Assembly (NCBI RefSeq): GCF_050436995.1 | Contig: NC_134776.1 | Coordinates: forward strand, 15,789,001-15,853,000 | Origin: Anticarsia gemmatalis | Lineage: Eukaryota; Arthropoda; Insecta; Lepidoptera; Erebidae | Direction: 5' to 3' | DNA: 64,000 nucleotides | Shown: positions 24,801-37,059 of the stretch, in pieces | Position numbering within the stretch: the first letter of the stretch is position 1 | Layout of the letters: each line of letters opens with the position of its first letter | Notes under the pieces: model-generated | Database searches by the model: none | Seen by the model: the letters and a program-made list of their open reading frames with translations, nothing else | Told to the model about the DNA's origin: nothing | Position numbers and translations under genes: made by a program

Positions 24801-27800
24801 TGTGCTAAGTTCTGTATCATGTCGTCGATGCGGCGCTCCGCCTCAGGCCGAGGGTCCAGTATGGGCACGTTCAGTAAAGTCTCACTGTCTGCCTCCATCA
24901 CGGCACGGTACCGAAGGACTGCTTCGAGTAGCTCTCGCGCGCCCTTCAGCTCCTCTCGCTTGGAGTCTCCCCACTGCTGTTCTAAAGTCCTGTGAGGATA
25001 ATATAATGATATACCTTATTTGTTCACCCATAGTTTTGACCGAACTACATCGACCGCGGTCAGTCCGTGCGACCACGTTTGATGAGTTTTCAAGCGCGTT
25101 TAAGACCCGTTACATTATTACATTATGTGTACCTACAAGCCGCGAGAATTTAAAAGCGTTACCTGTATGGATATCAAACTTGACAATGCTCTAAAGGTTA
25201 GATCTGTTTTTATTCTATGATGATACTTAAAACGATCAAAAATGTTACCTTGGCTTGTTTGACATTTAATTCGCTATCTGGCTCAGCCCACTCGTAACGT
25301 GATATCTTCTTTTATTGGTAGTAATTACAATACTAAGAATCTTATTAAATCATTATATATATTACCTAGGTAATAATCATCACGCAGAATCAACAATAGT
25401 TGGAATGACGACTATTTTTATTCTGATAGATTGATGTCTTTTTTATGTGTAAGAAAAACAAATGGTTATAAAACAAGTTCATCTCTCTCCTCCGTAATTT
25501 CGAAAAGAGATTAAATACGTACGTAAACCTGACACCAAGTTAATGAGTATTGTTACTGAAATAACTAAAAATTTATAACCTCAGTACAAAAGCTCTCGGT
25601 AGTCCAGGAGGTAAGACGTTCTCGGGCTTCATAGGCTTGGGTACAAATCTCTCGTAGGGTCTCATCCAATGATAAAAACCTTTGCCTGTGTCCTTCTTCA
25701 AGTCCATGTAGGTCAGGTACTTTGGTTTGTCGGCTAATTTCGACTCCATTAACCATTTCTGGGAGAATTGATTATAATCAAAATAATTATTAAGGTTCGT
25801 AAATGAAAAGTGAAGCTTTAAGGCACTGCTTTTACAGGATGGGAGGGTATTTTTATTTGAGTAACTCGCAAACTTTTCTGTCAGGTCTAGTTGCCTTCCC
25901 CCGAGGCACAAAATTAGTTGCAGTGTATAGAATAAATATCCCAAACATACATATACGGTATGAGTTCTTATTTTCCAGAATTATGTTACTAATCATAACC
26001 AATCGCACTCACTGAATACTTAGTTGAAAAACAATCCGCGAGTCTAGTCATCTTTACCGGGCTGCAAAGTTTAGTTGTTTCTTGTGACATTCCTCAGATG
26101 ACAACCTAAGTTTAGTTAGGCTTAAAGCTTTAAGAGGCTGTTTAGGTCATATTGCCGCTAATGAGTCAATTAAGATACCAATTGCAAATAAAAGGAAAAG
26201 TGTGGGAAAATAATAAAATCTAACCTAATATAATATATAATCTAACCTCAGATTCGGTGAGATGCACTGGAGTAAGTATGGATAGCATGCTTCGATAATC
26301 TTCAAAAGTATCGTATTGGTTTATTGAACACCATGGCTGCCAGCGACAAGCGCGTTTGTAGTGCTCAAGCAGAGCTCGGTGCACTAACTCCGAGCATGTC
26401 AGGTCTCTAGACAATTTACAAAACATGTCAAACATTATTATCTGCTATTATTTAACCAATGATTACTATAAATGACAGTATGTCTACTAACCGTTTAAGA
26501 ACAAAGAATTTGATGGTCTTCGCTAAATACATCTCTCTACACTTTCCATGGGAGGTCACAGAAGTCTCAGATTTCCCATCTGTCGTTCGGTCGTCAGTAT
26601 CAACATAATCTACGTCTTCTGCCACATCTTTCATTGCAGACAGTTCAGGTGAAGGATCTGTTATTTCTTCAGTACGAGGTATCGCCTCTGTAGAACATAA
26701 CTCGTCCAATAGTATAATATTCCCTTCATAATTCACAACGAGCTTCTTACAAAAAGAATCTTTAACTTTTACCCAATTAGACTCGTCCGATATGTCATTT
26801 TCCGGCGTTATTTTCACGTGACAAGATGTAAACGATCTACACTCGGGACAAGCTTCGTACGCAATATCTAAATTGTCGCCGTCAAAATGAGCGTTAGTTA
26901 CTGCATCTAATTTTATGTTGTAGTTATTGTCAGTATCAACTACAACTGTAGTATCATTTGGAGAGTCTATTGAAATTTTTCCATTAAATTTGTTAATCGT
27001 AACAGTACTAAAATTAACATGTTCCACAGTATAAATAACATGAATAGAAACATATCCATCTGTTCTTGCCTTCTCTCCGATTTCCTCTTCTTCTAATTTC
27101 TTGGAAGTCGCACTTTCAGTACTGGCCATAAAGCTTCTTTGCGACATGGAGTCTCTAGAATTAATAACGTCGATATCACTTTCAAGTAGTCCTAGTAGTT
27201 CTCTTTCCTCGTCAGTCCATTCAGGATAAATTTCTTCATCATCGATCATAAATTGTGTTATAATTCGAGTCTTATTAGGAAATGTTGCGACAAGAAGGCC
27301 ATCTTTATTGAGTAAGATACTGGTCCCATCCATGCGCCTTGAAAATACTTCACCTAAACAATGATCAGTTGCTGTACGAATTAGTAGTTTTTCTATATGG
27401 GTGGCTATATCTCTTACGTGACGTTGTCTAACACCGCTGCTTTCTATAGTTTCAAATTCCTCAATCACTAATTCATATTCAACACTCTTTTCATCAGGAA
27501 TTTTATCATCGTCACTAAGAGCATTTTTCGATGACTTTGATGAGGGCTTGCTTGTTTTCGCTTTAAGTTTGTTTTTTTTACTTTTCTCTGAAGGGTCCTC
27601 ACTTATCAAATCGTCAGCATTTTCGCGAAAAATGGGCTTCTTAAAATATTTTTTAATTTTAACAAGAGACCCATCTGGTTTTAATACGTCAATATCACCA
27701 TTTACTTTAAAAATAATAACTTCTCCGTTCAAACTGATACAACGAAAGTCTTCGTCTAAGTTGGGCATAGGACAGACGTGATATTGTTTAATATGCGATA

Positions 27801-30800
27801 TATTTGACGAATTTTTTTCGTGTACCGTTTCTGTAATCATTCCATTTGGCCAAGTTAAAAATAGGGAATAAAAGCTACTAGTTTCAGGCTCTACCTGAGC
27901 TTGATCCACACTAACTTTTGAAGCGATAACCGACTTAAACATACTTTTCTTATCATTATCGTCAAGTGAGGACGTGCTCGCGGCAGGGGCAGGCATTTCG
28001 TATGTCCGTTTTCTTATATTTATCATAACTTGATCTTTAGTGGTTATTCTAAAAGACTCACACGCCTCAATGATGGCAGGATTAACAAACTCCCCTAAGG
28101 CTTTATGAACCCAAAACGAATTAAAACCATTACCAGGAGTAATATTCAAAATAATATACTCCAAATTCATAGGTATAATCAGACTATACAAACTTGACAC
28201 TTGAGTGCCGTCTCTGGAAAAATATGTTGCATCTTTACCGAACACTTCGACTCTTCTGTCTCCTAAATCGTAACCTAAGAAAGGCTTCGGCGGAGGTTTG
28301 ATAGCGGTCGAAGATTCCGCACGGTTTTCATACGACTGCCTCACGTTCTTTGGTGATATATTCGCTGGGGACTTAGTTTTCCTACTACTTTTGTCATCCA
28401 CAGTAGTTGCAGCTGACATTGTATTTTTCTTAGAAGCTGCATCATCAACTTCCGTAGCCTCCTGACTACCTTCCTCAGCTTTGACCAGCTCTTGATACTT
28501 TAATGATCCTTCCATAAGCAAGTCCATATCAACGTCGGTATTCTCCACGCAAGATTTAAGTGCACTAGGATCTATAAAATCTTTACTTTCAGAGCGTAAT
28601 TTTATCAGCAAGTTTTCATCATAAATTTTCTCTTCGTTTTGAATCCAATCGTAATGTTCTTCTAGAATATAATCAAAAAAATCTTGCAAACAAAGAGGAG
28701 TGCACAGGTGGCAGCGCCACTCATCACGTGCTATGCCATCTTTATCGTGACTATTGAAAAACATCAGAATAAAACAATCGGTCACCTCACAATATTTATA
28801 ATCAACGCAGTTAAATTTGTTGAACGCCTCGCTCATTATTTGGAACGCGCTTATTCCCGAGAAATCTTCAAAAAATTCAAAATCGTCGATCATATGTTTA
28901 ATAGGTTGGTCATTAGCTATCTCCGCAGCCGATACTAATTCACTAATATCGGGGCAGTCGAAAAGGAATTTAATTCGTTGCACCTCGGGATCTAATGTAT
29001 CACCGTACGATGCTTCAGATGTATTCGTAGTTTTCGTCATAGAAGGAAACGACGGATAAGTAGTAGCACTTGCTGTTATCGAAGGACATGTCGGTAGTGG
29101 TTCAGCGAGGACACTTCGCTTTAAATAAACTTTCTTAAAATCTGTTATAGTTGTTGGCTGTAGATGGCGCTTCTTTATGGAACTTCTATTATTATACAGT
29201 TTGCGACAAGCCAGTATGTGGATAAGTCTATTGAGCTCTGATGTTTCCACGTCTTCTCTGTTAAAACATGACAGCAAGACATTAATGTGAAAGTTTACCT
29301 TTGCTTCGAGGACAGTTGTCGGACGATCTTGTCTCGTCCATAAATTGTGAACAGGCATGCCGAGAAGAGAAGAAAACACAATTTGGTCCAAGTTGATGTT
29401 CCCCAAGTGGAAAGTATTATATTTAGCAAAGTCACCGTATTTAATTATAATTGGATCTTTGTGACTCTCATATTCTTTACCGTATGTAAGACGATATTGT
29501 TTTCTATTCGTCTCTGTCTTACACAAAGTGTTGAAGACTTCTGTAACCAAGTCTTCGGCTTTATGATATTTATCTTCTGAAGTAGCAGCAGCGTTCAAAG
29601 TGACCGCTGCCGATAGTGAAGTCTTACTGCTATCTTCATAGTTTTGGCCGCTACATACCGTCGCGAGGACACTGTCCAAAACGGAATATATTGTAATACA
29701 TTCTAACGGTATGTCATCTATTAGGCCGTGATATATCCTGTCATTGTGTTCGTCAGCTACCTCTTGAGGAATGTTGATAAGATCCATGTTTTCCAAATAA
29801 TGAATGTGTTGTCTCGACAAATCCTGAATGTCATACATAAGATAACACAGCTCGTCGTATATTCTATCAGGATCCCCAGACAGGTCATCCGAGGACCAAT
29901 ATGGTGGAGAGAAAACAACGAAAGCAGTGTTTTTAAAATCATCGGCTGAGCCCGCCTGTATCCGCAGTAACTGTAGATTGTCCCAAAATTTTAGAGATAG
30001 GTCCGTTAACATCTCAGTCTGGCTCTGGCCCCTTTTTGTAGGTCTATTCAAACTGGAAGGAATGGTGGTTGCAGTGGGATCGATACGAACTTGCACAACT
30101 GCGGTCAGCGGTATGCCAATCTTTACGAGACATCCTGGCAAGAACGGTTCGACGAATCCTGTAATAGCTACGTATAGATTGGGGCCATCAGTAGGGTAGT
30201 CATCTACGTACACTTTATCTCTCCATTCCTCTCCCCTCTCTCGGAGTGAAGTGTTAAACTTTTTGCCTTCCGGCGAGACGGGGAGTTGGCCAATACTTTT
30301 ATTAGCAGGAGCAGGCGCAGGTGTAGGAGCAGCATCAGTGGTGGCTGAGGGTATACCACTCACAGTCCCTCTTACCTCAGCTCTGTCCACCATGGTGGCA
30401 GACTCTCTGCGCATGCCTTCTCTCACCTCAAGTCTCTGTCGCTTTATAAATAGATATTCTTCCTTCATCTTCAGTATAAGATGTTTGATTATGAGTGCCA
30501 AGACATCGGGCGGAATGTCTCTCTTATCTTTGAGATATGAGTTACCTTCTTCGAATACTCGATAATTGTCATCTTTTACTTTCTTCTCACTGCCCAACTG
30601 ATTCACCATGAAAACGGTCTCGGTTTTGCAAATATTTTTGATCACGAATCTTTTCTCTTCGGCTGCATATGTTTCGAATTTGTTCAAGAAGATCCTGTCT
30701 TGATCGGAACCAGCTGCTTCAATAAGGATCACCTTCACTTGCCAGTCTTCCTCGTCCAAGGGTGTATCCTCTATTATCACTCGCCATGAATTCTCGTCGT

Positions 30801-30837
30801 AAACGGCTTCTTTCCCCTTCTTTGGAGGAGGAGGCAT
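21779..30837 (-). CDS. SPAG17: SPAG17 / PF6-like central-pair protein, 7 exons
   Basis: Predicted component of the C1a projection of the axonemal central pair, acting in sperm flagellar motility. Exons in transcript order: 30837-26488, 26441-26247, 25758-25580, 24989-24798, 24360-24236, 23485-23347, 21983-21779. All borders are GT/AG and the phases agree, giving about 1,794 aa. Recognition rests on remembered vertebrate SPAG17: residues about 209-243 hold a VDDYPTDGPN-type start followed by an LVKIGIPLTAV-type stretch, and residues 330-357 hold LCYLMYDIQDLSRQH then LENMDLINIPQ. A Pro/Ala-rich linker lies at 170-180 and Lys/Ser-rich acidic linkers later. The last exon contains a REGVVPPYF motif like the vertebrate IPPFF region. 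Oddities: the first intron would be only 46 nt (donor GTAGAC), and the protein stops about 400 aa short of the human length, lacking the C-terminal ASH-like domain. The 3' end is therefore provisional. Confidence 0.85.
23073..23110. repeat. Perfect hairpin, 18-bp arms
   Basis: ATTAACACACACTGCCTA, a 2-nt centre, then TAGGCAGTGTGTGTTAAT. In the SPAG17 intron between exons 6 and 7. Confidence 0.7.
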
Positions 30838-31589
30838 CGTAAATTATCTCGAATTGCCACAACACAGACACAACAAAAACAATTTATTCAATTGACAGCC
30901 TTTGATGGATACCTTTTATTTTCAATGTCATTAAAATTTCTTTTAATTTTTAAGCGCTCGTTCCTGGCAGTCCATAAATAATAAAGTTTATATATGCATA
31001 ATAATCTGATAAGAGTACAGCTCGTTTGCTTGCATACCTTGTCAAAAGCACAGCAGCACAATTCCACTTGCTAGTATTTTATTTTATGTAAATCAATAAG
31101 CACAATTCACATCAAGAGGCGGTAACAATAAAATATCGTTTTAACCACACAATAACGAAACGACAGGAACAGCTTTACAGAGTTCCTCATATAATTTTAT
31201 TTATACCACTAGCGGCTACGTCGCAGTAGTAAAGTATTACGTACTACATACCTGTATAACGACGAAATTTATTTTCATTTCACATTGAATCACCCACAAA
31301 AATAACAACTACTATATTATTTACATTGATTTATTTCCATAACGACGGTAACGTGAACATACAAACATACAAAAACAAACTAAAATGCAAGGTTGATACA
31401 GTATTTGTAATACGTATTGATAACAACATAACAATGATTTTATGAGATTTATTCACGAGCCACATTTAAAAAAGAAAATGGCTAATGCCCACAAGTAGAT
31501 ATGAACTGACCAAGGAACTTAAGACTGTTTAATAAAAACAAGAAAAGGCACAGCATGAAACTTGTATTGGTCAGTCCAATATCAAATTT
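30838..31589. other. SPAG17 upstream region
   Basis: AT-rich 5' flank of SPAG17; its promoter should lie here but no core motif stands out. The MITE at 31590 follows. Confidence 0.4.
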
Positions 31590-31892
31590 GGCTTACTACA
31601 CACATATTGCTATTGACTTGATTGGAACGGCAGCTTTTATTGAACAACAAAACCGACTCGAAGCAATTACTTCACTTGCTCAGCTTATGCTGATTCGGTA
31701 GTACTTTCGGGTCCAATCGTTATTTGGATCCGAAAGTACTACCGAATCAGCATAAGCTGAGCTGGTGTAACCATCCAGGCGCGGCGTTGTCGACAGGCAT
31801 TATTTACGAACATCCATCTACACTATATCTATATTCGATTTTGCCGCCCGGCTAGGCCGACTAATGCCGCATCGAATATGTGTGTAGCAAGT
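31590..31892. mobile_element. MITE with CTTGCTACACACATATTC ends and internal foldback
   Basis: Left end GCTTACTACACACATATTG, right end GAATATGTGTGTAGCAAG. The interior has CAACAAAACCGACTCGAAGC and TTTTGCCGCCCGGCTAGGCC, shared with 43342-43536. A separate hairpin (31679-31714 with 31736-31771, about 36-bp arms) lies in the middle. It sits between SPAG17 and LYPLAL1. Confidence 0.65.
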
Positions 31893-32342
31893 GGGCTGTA
31901 CTTATGATTATTTTATATTTGGTACAAATCTATATTATATTTATCACAATATCTACTAATCTAAATAGTTTAGTTGATCCAGGATCCAGTGCGGCCACCT
32001 GAAAAGAAAGCAGTATAGGTACTCATTAATAATACAATATATAAAAGGAAAAATATAAAATAACATGAACCATTTTAGTCTGCATACGAAAATGGTATAA
32101 ATTCTTGTGTAAAGCATTTTTAAGCAGTTAAATGGCTGAAAGATTGAGATTTAATTTCAAGTGAATATCAGACTTTACTGCTCATTGGCCAAAATAGGAC
32201 TCAAAATAAATTGTGTGCAGAAACAAACCACATTCTAACAATAATATATTTCCATAAAACGTTTGTAAACTATATTAAACAGTTTATTCTACAAAACATC
32301 TTGTTAACTAAGATACACAATCATACTTACAATAATTTAGAT

Positions 32343-35300
32343 TCATATTTCTGGCAAATGTTTTTCAATCCACTCTTTAATGATATTCATTCCTCGTCTG
32401 TTGAGCGAGTGGCCCAATCGCTCCAGTATGTGAAATTCTCCATTAACACCTATATCTTTCAAACGCTCGTACGTCACCTGCCCCCATTTAGCAGGCACTA
32501 GGTCGTCTATGTCCCCATGAACTTGCAATAGTGGTGGTACTGAAATTGGACAAGAATAAATTATTTTTTATGTCAAACTAACAACTGCGTTTACACAACA
32601 TAGCATATAGCCTTCCTCAATAAATGGACTGTTCAACAGAAAAATATTATTTCAATTTCAACCAGTAATTTCTGAGATTAGCACCTCATAAAATCTTTTT
32701 AGCTTTATTGATATTATGAGAGTAGATTTTGCAACCATTATTCCAATAAGTATAACAAGTAGCAGAAAGACTGATATATTTACAAATAATAAACAGAAGA
32801 ATCTTTTCCTTTTCATTCTATGTGAGTAAGTGAAAGCCTTGCTGATAGTTTATTGAAAAAAGCTGTCCATTTAGACAGCAATTTGTAAGCAAATATAAAA
32901 ATTTTCTGCAGTTTGAACAATAGTATTGATGTTAAATATAAAAATTTGTGTTCATTCAGATTTTAACGGCCATAAGAAATAGCCTTCTTATGGCCGTTAA
33001 AATCTGAATGACTACAGTGACCTCACATGCATAATGGAAAGACTAAAATACATAAAAATGAATTGCTGTTCGTTAGTCTCGCTAAAACTCGTGAAGGGCT
33101 GGATCGATTTGGCTAATTTTGGCCTTGAATTATTTGTGGAAGTCCAGAGGTGGAAAAGGTGAATAAATTTGAAAATACGCGGTATTAAATAAAAACAAGA
33201 AAACGTGAGCGGAGCTGCGCGGGTGACCTAGTAAGGTAATAAAACTAAACAAAAGTAAATAAAAATTGATAGCATTATCTTATCTGTCTATAATTAACTG
33301 TTATATTTATGGTCTAAGACCCTGCTATACAGTGACCTTCGTCAAGCTGGTTAGTGGATGTAAGATATTATTTATCAAATAAAGTGGGGCAAAAAATATA
33401 TTGCGGATGGGTTGACTAAAAAAATTTCAGTCAATATATACTAACTACTAACTTATAAGGATTGAATAACTTAAAATCCTTTCTTCTGGGGTGCCTATGA
33501 TATAGGCACGCCTAAAAAGCACCCCTTGTCCAAATTTCATGTTTGTTTAGAGTTCTATTGTATAATAACTAATCAGAGCTCAAACAACATTTATTAGTTA
33601 AAAATGTAGTAATGTAATAATTACACATCTAATTTTCCTGTGTATAGATAGCATCTTTTAATAAAAATAAGTCTACTGTTTGATTACTTACTTTTTGCGC
33701 CTCCAATGCCTTTAAGATCTTTGTATACAACAGAGTTATCATTGAGGAATGAACTGAAGATAAACACTCCAGCTAAGTTGCGGTCCCATCTGTAGCCAGT
33801 GTGGAACGATAAAGCTCCTCCCATAGAGAAACCACCTGAAATAAATAAGTTCAACTAAAGTATTTTAACATTTTCTGTCTTTTCTTTTCAATAGTAGTTT
33901 GAAGTTAGGTAATTTGCCTAGTATATGACAATAGCTTACACCTGGTTTTTGAGGTGCATTTACCGGTAGTTTATCTATTCAATAGTGTTTAAAGTCATTT
34001 AAAAAAACAGTTTGAATTAATAAACTACCAATAAATGTTCCTCAGAAACAGGGGGTTAGTCTTCTATTACATGGAATTATCTTTGTCATTAGTGAAAGGT
34101 TAGTAAAAGGTGGGTGTATTTCATACACTTCTGCCTATTCCATTGTGTATAACAGATATGATATAAAGTACTTATGTATAATTAGTGTCTTGTTTTAATA
34201 ACATGTTTATTAGGTCCGCACAGCAATGAATGTAATATGTAAAGTAAGTTATGCTTAATGTGTATCACTCAGCAGCAGCAGCGGCAAAACTTAGCAGTTG
34301 AAATTTGCATATGGCTAGAACTTTATGTTTGTTTATATTATACTACACTAAAGTTTACTATAACCAGGTCTCTGTGATTCTTTAGTGACTATTGCTCTCT
34401 CTTTCTCTCTTCTTGGCTATTCATCCCTTATAGCAGCAGGGTCAGCCTTCCTTACACTATCCCTTCACTTCTCCCTATCCTTAACGTCATTTCATTCCTC
34501 AACTATTACATATCAAAAATATGCCAGCACATCCATACTAATATTATAAATGCGAAAGTAACTCTGTCTGTCTGTCTGTCTGTCTGTCTGCTACTCAATC
34601 ACGCCCAAACTACCGAACCAATTTGCATGAAATTTGATATGGAGATAGTTTGATACCCGAGAAAGGACAAAGGCTACTTTTTACCCCGGGAAAATAACGC
34701 ATTTCCCGGGAAAATTCGGGTTTCGCCACCGAAGTTGCGAATAATCAATATTATAATGACATTGAATTAACAAAATTCCGTTGTCATGGCAACAGTGTTA
34801 ATGGCGGAAATGCTTTAGCGCGAGTTATATGAGATATAAATATTTTTGAGAATATTTTTCGTGAAAAAAATCATATTTTGTTGTTAAGGAATAATTAAGC
34901 TTCGTATTAGTAAAAAAAAATCATTCACGCGCGCTCGCGTGAATGATTTTTTTGCCGGCGCCGCTGCGCCGCACGGGTCAGCTAGTTTATTATATTACAA
35001 CAATTATTTACATATTGAAGTCATATTAAAAGATGAATACCACCACAAAGCAGTCATATAGTTCCATAAACTAAATAGACACTTTAATCAAATGGTAAAA
35101 ATATTGATATTCCTCTAATATTTAAACTCTTCTTACCTACTATAATTCTTTCACTGGGAATCCCATCTTCGTTCTCCTGTTTAATTAAATTCCTTACTTC
35201 TTTCTCAATGCTGCTTATAGACTCCAACTTTTCTGGTGCGTCAATAGATATGTCAGCACGGTCAAACCACACATGGCTTAGTTGACCACCAGCAGGAGTG

Positions 35301-36132
35301 TATGGCTGAAGTGGTGCAGTTGGAAACATGACTTTGATATGAGGGAATGAAAAATTCTTTACCATCAGACGCACCCATTCTCTCATGTCCTCTCCATTAG
35401 ATCCTGAAATTTAATTGGTGTAAAAATATTACTCAAATACTGTCCAAAAATATCCCTTAACCATTTTAAACTACTGCAAATTGTCATATGATCAAAGAAG
35501 CAACAGATCTATTGTGTGGTAATTAAATTTAAGGCAACAATAAAAATTGCACTGAAGTTAAAATACTGGTTAAAACACAGCTGCATTTGGGGAGACCGGA
35601 AGCCAAATCCAACATAATTTTTGGAAGAAAGGCTAAACAATGATGAATAAGAATTGCGCTGAACGAGATTTGCGGTCCATATACTAGAATTTAGCCGGTG
35701 GCTTAAGTGCACTTAGTCAGTTCTTTTTCATATTATTATATTCTAAAGGTAAACCAACCGTCAATGTAATTTTTCATAACCAAGATTTACAGCGTTTGGA
35801 TTAGTTAACCTCATCATTAACCTAGTAGGTAAACACTTAAAGACTAGGTTATGTAAGTCAAAGGTTTATAAACAAAATAACCTAAGGTAAATATATCATT
35901 TATAAAGTTTATTAATCAAAGCATAGCATAACTCGAAAGGTTTGCATACAGCATACATAATCCAGTATGTCACCTTTAATATCTTAACACACAAATATTA
36001 TTTTAAGACTAAAAATATATTTAGTAAAGAGGTTAGAAGAGTAGGTTTACCTGATCCATGGAAATAAATTACTGTAGCTGTATGTTTGGGGCCAGTGTGC
36101 TTCGTTAAATGCAGGGCACCGAGCTTGGACAT
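32343..36132 (-). CDS. LYPLAL1: Lysophospholipase-like protein 1 / acyl-protein thioesterase family hydrolase, 4 exons
   Basis: Cytosolic alpha/beta hydrolase of the acyl-protein thioesterase/carboxylesterase family, expected to cleave ester or thioester bonds on small acyl substrates. Exons: 36132-36051, 35403-35137, 33835-33692, 32539-32343. Every join is phase 1 with GT/AG ends, giving 229 aa, close to vertebrate LYPLAL1 (about 237). The start ATG opens MSKLGALHLTK, followed by the oxyanion-region HGSG at about 25-28. The nucleophile motif GFSMG places Ser120. HGDIDDLVP gives the likely acid Asp176 and LGHSL gives His208, so the triad is complete. A TAPLQPYTPAGG stretch supports the LYPLAL1 branch over LYPLA1/2, though that assignment is by memory. 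The gene lies between SPAG17 and the PG-rich repeat gene on the same strand. There is no signal peptide or membrane segment. Introns hold Helitron and MITE copies. Confidence 0.88.
32951..33011. repeat. Perfect hairpin, 27-bp arms
   Basis: TCATTCAGATTTTAACGGCC..AAGAA pairs exactly with TTCTT..GGCCGTTAAAATCTGAATGA around a 6-nt loop. In the LYPLAL1 intron between exons 3 and 4. Confidence 0.75.
33059..33231 (+). mobile_element. Helitron-like 3' fragment, family E
   Basis: Contains CGTTAGTCTCGCTAAAACTC and GGATCGATTTGGCTAATTTT, and ends GCTGCGCGGGTGACCTAG before T. In the LYPLAL1 intron between exons 3 and 4; the left border is approximate. Confidence 0.55.
33952..34053. mobile_element. Foldback MITE, same family, copy 2
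   Basis: CCTGGTTTTTGAGGTGCATT to AATGTTCCTCAGAAACAGGGGG, with GGTAGTTTATCTATTCAATA inside and TTA on both flanks. In the LYPLAL1 intron between exons 2 and 3. Confidence 0.65.
34532..34985 (+). mobile_element. Helitron-like element, family B, complete copy
   Basis: In the LYPLAL1 intron between exons 2 and 3. It starts TCCATACTAATATT after A and ends CAGCTAG before T. A GGCGC-CGCT-GCGCC stem-loop (34957-34970) sits 11 bp before the CTAG end, as expected for a Helitron 3' terminus. A second hairpin (TCATTCACGCG / CGCGTGAATGA) lies just upstream. It has no coding capacity. Confidence 0.85.
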
Positions 36133-37059
36133 GTTTTGTGTTATTAAGTACCAAATGAATCAAAAATTCTAATGATTTTATTTATTGTTGCAGTATTTTT
36201 GTACTTTGTGCCGAAGCCGATTGACACTGAGCTGATACACTATGACACTGACAAGATGACACAACAATTGACATTGACGGATTTGATAGGTGACAGATCG
36301 GTTCAAAAATGAGGTCGCGTGTTTATCCTTGCTCACTGTAATCACGTACAAGGTGTTTTTCCACGCAGATAAATAATAAATACATTCCTTTTTATAGTTT
36401 TATTAACACTGTATTTATTAACATTAAGACTTTGCCCAGAAGAAGCGAATTCGCTGCGGAAAATCGTGCTAATTCATCAGTCGTACTGGGTTAATTCAAC
36501 AAGATACTAGGCGCTAATACATCGCGTCCAGAAGCTTTTTTATGTTATTATTTATAAAAAAATATCTGATCTCTAACTAGACAGAGCCTTTATTAAGAAA
36601 CGCTACATACTTTTATAAATAAAATTACAACAAGGCTCAAAGCAGATACTTCTACTGATTACACAAATATTTATCTTGGGTGGGATTAGAATCCAACATA
36701 TGCGGCGCTATGGTCATTGCGGCCAGGCTACCACTTTATCCACTGCGCCAAACTTCGCTAGCCTCTCGACTTACGACTCGACGCGCATACTGCGCACGAG
36801 TCAAGATGCTAGAGAAAAACGCCATGTTAAGACCAGTTAAAGCGCGAACTCAAGTCGAAATGAAAGTGGCGCCAAAATTTAATTACGGAAATGGAAATAT
36901 AGAGTACGTCCCCAAATACAGGCACGTTGCATTGGTACGTCCCTTCTGGCACGACAGAACTAAAACTATTTAAGGAATCAAAACAAATAAACCTTTGCTT
37001 TACTTAAGCATGAGATCCCATCAGGTACTTTATTAAAACAACAAACATTCTATTAAAAT
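36133..37059. other. Spacer between LYPLAL1 start and the PG-rich repeat gene end
   Basis: Holds the LYPLAL1 promoter side (36.13-36.4 kb) and a tRNA-like SINE remnant near 36675-36755 (GGGATTAGAATCCAAC and CCACTTTATCCACTGCGCCA, minus orientation). No gene recognised. Confidence 0.45.

Noticed and set aside
27548..30565. Several plus-strand open frames of 73-104 codons opposite SPAG17
   Set aside because: They are antisense shadows of the long SPAG17 exon, without family features or splice support.
34560..34592. CTGT repeats as a CRISPR-like array
   Set aside because: A simple microsatellite inside a Helitron family; the same tract occurs at 56100 and 56760.
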